A stretch of 64,000 nucleotides of DNA, taken from Raphanus sativus (Eukaryota > Streptophyta > Magnoliopsida > Brassicales > Brassicaceae). The DNA lies in contig NC_079519.1 in NCBI RefSeq assembly GCF_000801105.2, positions 9,484,668 to 9,548,667 of the forward strand, in the 5' to 3' direction. Below, in pieces: positions 57,160 through 64,000 of this stretch. Numbering within the stretch: the first letter of the stretch is position 1; each line of letters starts with the position of its first letter. The notes under the pieces were generated by a model, which saw only the letters and a list, made by a program, of their open reading frames with translations, searched no databases and was not told the DNA's origin. The translations under genes were made by a program, and so were the position numbers.

Positions 57160-58803
57160 TCATTCTCTTCATCGACCAAATGGACTAAAGAAAAAGCGCC
57201 CAAGGTGGAACTGAAACCACTTCCAGCTGGCCTGAAATATGCATTCCTTTGCGATAAATCATACCCTGTCATTGTTAACGCTAATCTCACGAATGGAGAG
57301 CTTGCACTTCTTTTAAACAAGCTGCGTAAGTATCGGAGAGCGATCGGGTATTCCCTAGATGATATTCCCAGAATAGCTCCTGATCTTTGCATGCACCACA
57401 TCCACCTCGAAGAAGATGCAAAAACATCTATAGAACAGCAAAGAAGACTCAACCCAAACCTAAAAGAGGTAGTGAAAAAGAAAATAATTAAACTTCTGGA
57501 TGCTGGAGTTATATATCCTATCTCAGATAGTAAATGGGTAAGCCCTGTGCATGTTGTACCAAAGAAAGGTGGGATCACGGTGGTTAAAAACGATAAAGAT
57601 GAACTTATCCCCACACGCACTGTCACTGGACATTGAATGTGTATTGATTACAGGAAACTGAATGCTGCCACTAGAAAATACCATTTTCCTTTACCTTTCA
57701 TCGATCAAATGCTCGAAAGACTGGCTAACCATAAATATTACTGTTTTCTTGACGGATATTTGGGATTTTTCCAAATACCGATACATCCTGAAGATCAAGA
57801 AAAGACAACTTTTACTTGTCCTTACGGAACATTTGCATATCGCAGAATGCCATTTGGACTATGTAACGCACCAGCCACTTTCCAACGCTGCATGATGTCA
57901 ATATTCACAGATATGATCGAAGATTTCATGGAAGTCTTTATGGACGATTTTTCGGTTTACGGATCAAGTTTTAAGGATTGCTTAGACAACCTGTGCAAGG
58001 TATTGGAAAGATGCGAAGAAAAGAATCTTGTCCTAAATTGGGAAAAATGCCATTTCATGGTAAACGATGGTATAGTCCTTGGACATAAAGTTTCCGCAGC
58101 AGGAATAGAAGTAGACAGAGCCAAAATTGAAGTAATGACTGGTCTACCGGCACCCACAAACGTTAGAGACATACGAAGTTTCCTTGGACATGCTGGATTT
58201 TACAGACGATTCATACAAGATTTCAGTAAAATTGCTAGACCCCTGAACAATCTTTTGTGCAAAGAAGTTAAATTCGATTTTACGCTAGAATGTAAGGAAG
58301 CTTTCGAAGCGCTGAAGAAGTCTCTTATAACTGCCCCAGTCATACAACCACCCGATTGGAATCTCCCTTTCGAGATTATGTACGATGCGAGTGATTTCGC
58401 AGTTGGAGCAGTTCTAGGACAACGAAAAGATAAGAAGCTACATGCTATATACTATGCGAGTCGCACACTCGACGAAGCGCAACAGAATTACTCTATCACA
58501 GAAAAAGAATTGCTAGCAGTGGTTTATGCTTTCGAAAAATTCCGCCAATACTTAGTTGGAGCACATGTTATAGTCCACACTGATCATGCTGCCATCAAAT
58601 ATTTAATGCAGAAGAAAGATGCTAAACCAAGACTAATAAGATGGATCTTGTTACTCCAAGAGTTCGATATCGAAATCAAAGATAAAAGAGGAGTAGACAA
58701 CGGTGTCGCTGATCATCTTTCCAGGATTCGAATTGAGGATAAAGTTCCTATAGACGATTTCTTTCCCACAGAGAATATAGCTCTTTTGGAAAATCATTCA
58801 TAG
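57160..58803 (+). pseudogene. Athila reverse transcriptase and RNase H
   Basis: RT: ILLDAGVIYPISDSKWVSPV (57490-57545), a TGA at 57634-57636 in the conserved block before [14 protein letters not shown], then [16 protein letters not shown] and the catalytic [12 protein letters not shown] (57928-57965). RNase [20 protein letters not shown] (58375-58430), [30 protein letters not shown], ending VADHLSRI (58705-58730). All lie in one frame apart from the TGA, with a terminal TAG at 58801-58803. The protein would copy element RNA into DNA, but it cannot be made whole here. Confidence 0.93.
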
Positions 58804-60309
58804 GTCACAATTCACATATCGTTCATATCTGACGGATTGCTGGACGAATAAAATGGCAAATTGACGACTGACACTACTGATAAAAGATCAATCATATCCA
58901 TCAGCGACAGAACATCAACATAATTTATTGACATACCAATTAAGGTTGCTTGTAATGCTTTGAATCATAATATATCAGATGTCTCTTTACAAGAAGCAAA
59001 CGCGATTGGACGGAATATCAAAGATCGACCTTGGTATGCCGATATAGTCAACTATTTAGCCGCTGATTTTGAACCAGAAAAATTAAAAGGTTATGAAAGA
59101 AAGAAATTCTTTCGTGAAGTTCAGAGATACCACTGGGATGAGCCCTATCTCTACAAACACTGTTCTGACGGCATATATAGAAGATGCGTCTCTGAAATTG
59201 AAATTCCAAACATTATTTACCAATGTCATAGCTCTGATTACGCGGGACATTTCGCCACTTTTAAAACAGTTTCCAAAATTCTCCAAGCAGGATTTTGGTG
59301 GCCAACAACATTTCGCGATGTTCATGCTCATATAGCACAATGCGACAGATGTCAGCGGAGAGGAAAAATAAGCAAGAGACATGAGATGGAACAAAAATTT
59401 ATCTTGGAAGTAGAAGTTTTCGACTGTGGGGGAATAGATTTTATGGGTCCTTTCCCATCTTCTTATGGCAACAAATATATCCTAGTCGCTGTAGACTACG
59501 TCTCAAAATGGGTTGAGGCAGTTGCCTCTCCCACAAATGATGCGTCTGTAGTTATCAAACTTTTCAAGAGCATCATCTTCCCAAGATTTGGAGTTCCAAG
59601 AATAGTCATTAGTGACGGTGGATCACATTTCATAAACAAAGTTTTCGACAGATTGCTTGAGAAAAATGGTGTCCCCATCGAGTAGCTACACCTTATCACC
59701 CACAAACCAGTGGACAAGTGGAATTTCCGAACCGACAAATCAAGGAAATCTTGGAGAAGACTGTCCGAGTAGATAGGAAAGATTTGTCTCGCAAATAATG
59801 CCTTATGGGCATATCGGACCGCCTATAAAACACCACTGGGAACGACACCCTTTTACTTGCTGTACGGAAAATCATGCCATTTACCAGTTGAACTGGAGCA
59901 CAAGGCAGCCTGGGCAACCAAATTGTTAAATTTTGATATTAAGCCAGCTGCCGAGAGACGACTAATTCAGCTCAACGAGCTCGATGAAATACGACACTTG
60001 GCATATGAAAATTCGAAATTATATAAGGAACGAACAAAAGCTTATCACGATAAGAAAATCCTATCTAGACGCTTTGAACCGAATGATCAAGTTCTCCTAT
60101 ATAACTCCAAATTAAACCTTTTCCCTGGAAAACTAAAATCTCGTTGGTCAGGACCTTTTACAATTAAGGAAGTAAAACCTTCCGGAGCACTAACGATCGT
60201 TAGTGAAGAAGGAGACGAGTTCACAGTAAACGGGCAGCGAGTAAAGCATTATTGGGCCAAACCACCAGATATAAAGCCCCTTTCGCTGCTACCACCCGGT
60301 GATAACTAA
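58804..60309 (+). pseudogene. Athila integrase (frameshifted)
   Basis: Same frame as RT after three stops in 58804-58925. Zinc-binding region: the HHCC-type [17 protein letters not shown] and CDRCQRRG (59215-59360). Core: the first Asp in [13 protein letters not shown] (59425-59465), the second Asp in VISDGGSHF (59610-59635), and the Glu in TSGQVE, which is readable only after a one-base frameshift near 59680. A second shift restores the original frame for 59857-60309 (LYGKSCHLPVELEHKAAWA; chromodomain-less tail KLKSRWSGPFTIKEVKPSGA, GQRVKHYWAK). Stop at 60307-60309. Confidence 0.92.
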
Positions 60310-61126
60310 GAGCAGTTATCCTAAGTCGAGCTAAAGACTTTAAACTAAGCGCTGAATGGGAGGCAACCCATTTTTCTTTTTTTATTTCATTTTTCATTTA
60401 ATATTTTCATCCCTATTTTAACTTTTATTTTCAATTTTTATTTTGTTTTTATTTTTTTTATTATTCATTTAGTTAGAAATCTTAATCATTAGTTAGTAAC
60501 ATTTACATTATTTCCAACGCATTCATTTTCACATATGCATAAAATCGATCGATATCAACAATGTTGTGTCGATCGACACGGGGATGTCGAGGCAACTTCT
60601 CATTTAACTCGACATCCACCTCCTTTTTCCTTATTTCGCAAACCCTAGCCGAATCCTAAAACTCCCTTTTCTCTCTCGATTCTTGACGATTACCATTGAA
60701 TCTTTGCCCAAAACCACTCGATTTCAAGCCCTCCATCTGTTTTCATTCGCATTTCTCTCATTATCCAAGGTATTGGTCCGAAATTCTCTTTGGATTGAAT
60801 CCCAAGGGTTTGGGTTTTGAATGGGGAAAATCGGGTCGATTTGGTGCAATTCTAGGGCGTTTTAGATGTTTAAATCGGTTATCAAGTTGCTAGGATAGTT
60901 TGTTATGCTCCAATCCTCTCTTTCGATTCGTTTTCGTATGGACTGTTGAAATTGCAGGTTTCGCGAGTCGCTATCGATCGACACGGACTTCGTCCTGTCG
61001 ATCGATTTCCAATTCTCTGATGAACACTGATCTGATCTAACGATCGACACACACGAGTGTGCATCGGTCGATATTACTCTCTTTCACGAATCAATGCTAA
61101 CTTACTCGTTTTACTTTTCTTTTCAG
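60310..61126 (+). other. Spacer between pol and third ORF
   Basis: A T-rich run (60370-60460), then TCGATCGATATC and TCGATCGACAC motifs (60546-60580, 60974-61065). It ends in ttttacttttcttttcag directly before ATG 61127, a good splice-acceptor-like sequence. Confidence 0.7.
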
Positions 61127-61732
61127 ATGAGCACAGATTCAGACACTGAGAGCGAGAGGAGGACGAAGAGGAGGAGTGATCCCGCTGGCCCATCAAATCG
61201 CCGGCAACCTCGAGTCCCGAGGGACGACGAGAGGCCTCCATGGCCACATGAGGATAAGACCCCCATCGCTTACAGGGAGGGTCGCAACTTCTCGGACCCG
61301 AGGGCAGTCATCTCCAGCAGAGAGTGTACCGATAGAGCGCTCACAGAGCAGTGGGACGACTTCGACAGCCTGCACTACAACGCCAGGATCGATGTCGACA
61401 TCGAGCCTACACGCTTCATTGACCCGGAGGTCACACACAAGATGCGGATCAAGGATGATCTGTACGCGATGATCGCTCAGCTCGGATTGGGCACCATGGC
61501 CACGCACGCCTACGACCTCCACGTTCCGTTGGTCCGCCAGTTCATGGCCTCTGTCCGCCTCACCTACCGCCCTGACGGTCCTAAAGTAGCGGGCGACGAC
61601 GTGCTCTCTTTCTTTGCTCGAGGGAAGAGATACTCGATCACCATCCCCCAGCTCTGCAGCATTTACGGTTTTGAGGAGGATGCGACATCTTGCAGGTTCT
61701 CACCTCTGTTGGGCCCGAATATGGCCCGGTAG
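61127..61732 (+). pseudogene. ATHILA ORF-1-like protein (3' truncated)
   Basis: Starts MSTDSDTESERRTKRRSDPA, a basic, acidic-serine-rich N-terminus. The conserved middle is CTDRALTEQWDDFDSLHYNA, MIAQLGLGTMATHAYDLHVP, LVRQFMASVRLTYRPDG, FFARGKRYSITIPQLCSIYG. This is the region I know as the ATHILA ORF-1 family (Arabidopsis retrotransposon ORF-1), of unknown function, in the position of an envelope gene. ATG 61127 is preferred over the upstream ATG at 61094 because of the splice-like tract just before it. It is truncated at about 61725-61732 by the Tat-like LTR, hence stops early. Confidence 0.8.
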
Positions 61733-61734
61733 CT

Positions 61735-62250
61735 GACTACTGAATAATAAAATATGATAACAGGCCGCGATAGGCCCATCACGAGTTCGATATCTAAAAG
61801 GAGCTAAGCTAGAGCCGGAGGCTGGAAGCTAAGGACTTTTACCAAAGAGGTCACGATGAAGAGGAAGCTCACGTCGTAACAGAAGGAGCGCAGGACCCGG
61901 TCAAAGGGAAGCTGTTGCGGATTCCTCAATAAACAGAGAAGATCTCGGGAATCAGTTGGTGACGATCAAGCGGGACCTGAGGCTATTTAAAGAGAAAGCA
62001 AGTCAAGAAAGAAGGGGATTCAACCCTTATTCATTTTTTACGATTATTCACATCATCTTTTAATCATCTTGTTATCTTTGTAATCATCAAGAGTAACATC
62101 TTTTGTAACCATTCTTTTACCACAATATTAATACAAAATCGAAGTTCATTCAACAAGTTATTACGGGATTCAGCCCGCGTTATCTTTCCCTAACCTTTCC
62201 TAAACCTTAAACCTGATCTAAAATATAGGTGGTGAGTTTAATCCCTCACA
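61735..62250 (+). repeat. 5' LTR of Tat-like gypsy element
   Basis: Ends GTTTAATCCCTCACA at 62250, immediately followed by a primer site. The start is uncertain (TGACTACTGA at 61735 or TGATAACAGG near 61756). It contains purine-rich and ttgtaaccattcttttacca-type transcribed-leader sequence. The partner LTR is outside the window. Confidence 0.75.
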
Positions 62251-62252
62251 AT

Positions 62253-62270
62253 TGGCGCCGTCTGTGGGGA
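62253..62270 (+). other. Primer-binding site of Tat-like element
   Basis: TGGCGCCGTCTGTGGGGA two bases after the LTR end; a common primer site in plant gypsy elements. Confidence 0.9.
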
Positions 62271-62303
62271 AGAAACAATTGAATCCCTTACTCTAACTTG
62301 AGG

Positions 62304-63999
62304 ATGAATCCTACCGATCAGACCACAAATCCGTCTGACCTTAACCTCCCGATTCAGAGCGCTGGCTCACCGAACGATGGAGGCTCCAGTCTCGTAACCA
62401 CGGAGCCTCGACGTGGCGACCACCGATCTGGGCAACAGCTTCCGGCTGGCACTCGAACGAGCCAGACCACAACCGGAGCTACTAACCCGAGATCGTCAAG
62501 TGGAACCGCCCCGGGCTTCCAATCACCGAGAATCCTCAGCAGCAAGCCGTTCCGAATCAAACAGAGGCTCAGCTTTCTGAGATTCGTCAGATGATGATGC
62601 AACTAGTAGACAAAGCTCAGGAAAGTGAGCGTACGATGCATCAGCTAGCTGCTCGTCAGCAACGATTCGAAGAGATAACTAGATCTCTAAACGCAACAAC
62701 CCAACCACCGCAACGTCAAGCTCCGGGGGTCACTTTCCGAGATCGATTGACCGATCCCTCGTTCCCCCGAGGACGTTTAGACTTTTCCCCTGATAGCACT
62801 GTTCCGGAAGGACGCGGATCTGCTTTCCAGACACCTCATACCGGGACAGCTCCAGTGTTTAACCCGCCTATCACCAGTGCTATGGGAAGCAACGTGGCAA
62901 CAACCAGTTCCACACCCAGTCAGGTCACTGATCGGAGCTCTCGCCTACCTCCTCCGCCACCTGATTTTAGGTCCGGGGCAGGAGTATCCTTCCCATCTGG
63001 AGGCAGAACAGCAGCTCCGGTTTATCAAACCAGAAGCTCAACCCCGAATGGGGACGGGTATCAACGGATAGATTCCGATAACCCAAGAGCTGGTGAGCGA
63101 TTTAGCAAACCAGCTGCATGGGAGGATGAGCCCACACGATTCCGTCAGGAACCTGTCCGTCGGGTACCTAATAACGACCCGAATGTCCTCCCCATGGAAG
63201 GACCTGAAGCTATCCGTAGATATATGGAACGAACTCATGCAGCTCTCCAAAAATTGGGAGCTCAAGTCCATAAAGCTACGAGCTCAGCTCCCGAAATCGA
63301 TAGCTTGATCGAAGAAACCCATGGAACTCCATTCACTGACAGAATTGCCAGCTCCTACATAAGAGATACCCGAAAAATCAGAATTCCCGAGTATGATGGG
63401 ACCTCTGACCCAAAGGCCTATTTGAGAGCTTTCCGATTGGCAATCGTTAAAGCCCATTTTACACAGGAAGAATGTGAAGCAGGTTACTGCAGGACGTTCG
63501 CCGAAAACCTGGTCGGAACAGCCCTTGAGTGGTTCTCTGGTCTCGAACCAGCCTCGATAGATAGTTTCGATCAGTTAACTAACGCCTTCATGAAGCAGTA
63601 CTCGACCCATATCCTGAAGCAAGTCTCCGAGGCCGACCTTTAGAAGGTCAGACAAGGAATGGGGGACTCACTACGAGTCTACATCGAGAAATTCAGGGCA
63701 ATAAGAACTAAGCTCTCGAATCCTAACGACCTAGTCGCCATCGAGGCTCTTAGGAGAGGTCTGTTCTATAAATCGAAATTCTGGTCAGAGCTAACACTCA
63801 ATACTCCTCCAACTATCGATGATGCTCTTCATAAAGCCACCAGATACATTACTTTGGAGGAGGAGACAGCCGCATTGGATAAACTCCACAAGAAGCCTCA
63901 GAGTCACTCGAAAGGTGAATCCTCTGAGGCAAAGGGACCTCATAAAAGGGGGAACCCCCGAAATAACCAAACTCAGGGAGAACATTCCTACGCAATCGA
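62304..63999 (+). pseudogene. Tat-like gypsy gag (runs off window)
   Basis: The ATG at 62304 opens MNPTDQTTNPSDLNLPIQSA, a Ser/Thr/Pro-rich N-terminus. A one-base frameshift near 62520-62540 moves reading to the frame of MMMQLVDKAQESERTMHQLA (coiled-coil-like). The retrotransposon gag domain follows: RKIRIPEYDGTSDPKAYLRA (63372-63430), EEECEAGYCRTFAENLVG-like core, GTALEWFSGLEPASIDSF, FMKQYSTHILKQ. TAG at 63641-63643 is followed in the same frame by KVRQGMGDSLRVYIEKFRAI and a Lys/Ser/Gly-rich basic tail, cut by the window end. With at least two lesions this copy is inactive unless the stop is suppressed. Confidence 0.88.
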
Positions 64000-64000
64000 G

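Larger units (their letters stand above)
56208..61732 (+). mobile_element. Athila Ty3/gypsy element with pol and ORF-1-like gene (5' part in gap)
   Basis: Order on the plus strand: end of gag, protease, RT, RNase H, integrase, non-coding spacer, ATHILA ORF-1-like gene. All are degenerate through point stops and a frameshift. The 3' end is cut at about 61733 by a Tat-like element. TCGATCGATA/TCGATCGACA motifs occur in the spacer (60546-60580, 60970-61060), as in the other Athila-like copies. Confidence 0.92.

Overview
This is plant nuclear DNA, most likely from the mustard family (Brassica/Raphanus/Arabidopsis relatives). The evidence is Athila-type Ty3/gypsy retroelements, L1-type LINEs, Helitron, hAT, CACTA and MULE-like termini, GT..AG introns, a defensin-like (LCR) gene, a plant pentatricopeptide-repeat (PPR) gene, and an auxin-conjugate hydrolase closest, from memory, to Arabidopsis ILL3. 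Two runs of exactly 100 N (12613-12712, 56108-56207) are assembly gaps of unknown true length. There is nothing prokaryotic here: no CRISPR, operon or rRNA, and no tRNA gene recognised by eye.

Layout. 1-1991: minus-strand LINE running off the left edge. 2.2-34.15 kb: a tandem segmental array of a PPR gene, with a small defensin-like gene in some units. Copy 0 (2247-3144 plus 19065-19696) is split by a 15.9 kb Athila-like element with a perfect GAGCT target-site duplication (TSD). That element is itself invaded by a minus-strand LTR element (about 7.8-16.2 kb), whose LTR is split by a third LTR element (11.7-15.5 kb). A 4.3 kb non-autonomous LTR element (20471-24798, TSD AGTGT) sits downstream of copy 0. 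Units 1, 2 and 3 start near 24955, 28492 and 31655. Every PPR copy is broken, each by different lesions. One defensin-like gene (27994-28359, minus, two exons) looks intact; its duplicate (31151-31522) has a one-base frameshift in the signal peptide.

34.15-41.8 kb: nested LTR debris, including a minus-strand Athila-like element with CATAC TSD, a solo LTR with GTTGA TSD, and a broken LINE reverse transcriptase. 41.8-49.3 kb: DNA transposon remains (CACTA end, two related hAT-like elements, a 2.15 kb CACTA-like foldback, a MULE-like element) interspersed with shreds of a fifth PPR unit. 50.0-51.6 kb: the only other plausible host gene, a four-exon IAA-amino acid hydrolase (ILL3-like). Its 5' end was tandemly duplicated (53.26-55.0 kb) and that copy is interrupted by a LINE 3' end. 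55.0-56.0 kb: Helitron. 56.2-61.7 kb: Athila element with protease, RT, RNase H, integrase and an ATHILA ORF-1-like gene, all carrying stops. 61.7 kb to the end: the 5' LTR, primer site and gag of a Tat-like gypsy element that runs off the window.

Host content is therefore two likely functional genes at most (the defensin-like gene and the ILL3-like gene) among PPR pseudogenes. Most of the rest is transposable elements whose TSDs allow much of the insertion order to be read. I found no clear new biological system. The most interesting signals are the TCGATCGA motif shared by several Athila elements, a 24-bp perfect palindrome recurring in one LTR family, the hidden defensin-like gene, and the missing motifs in the ILL3-like enzyme.
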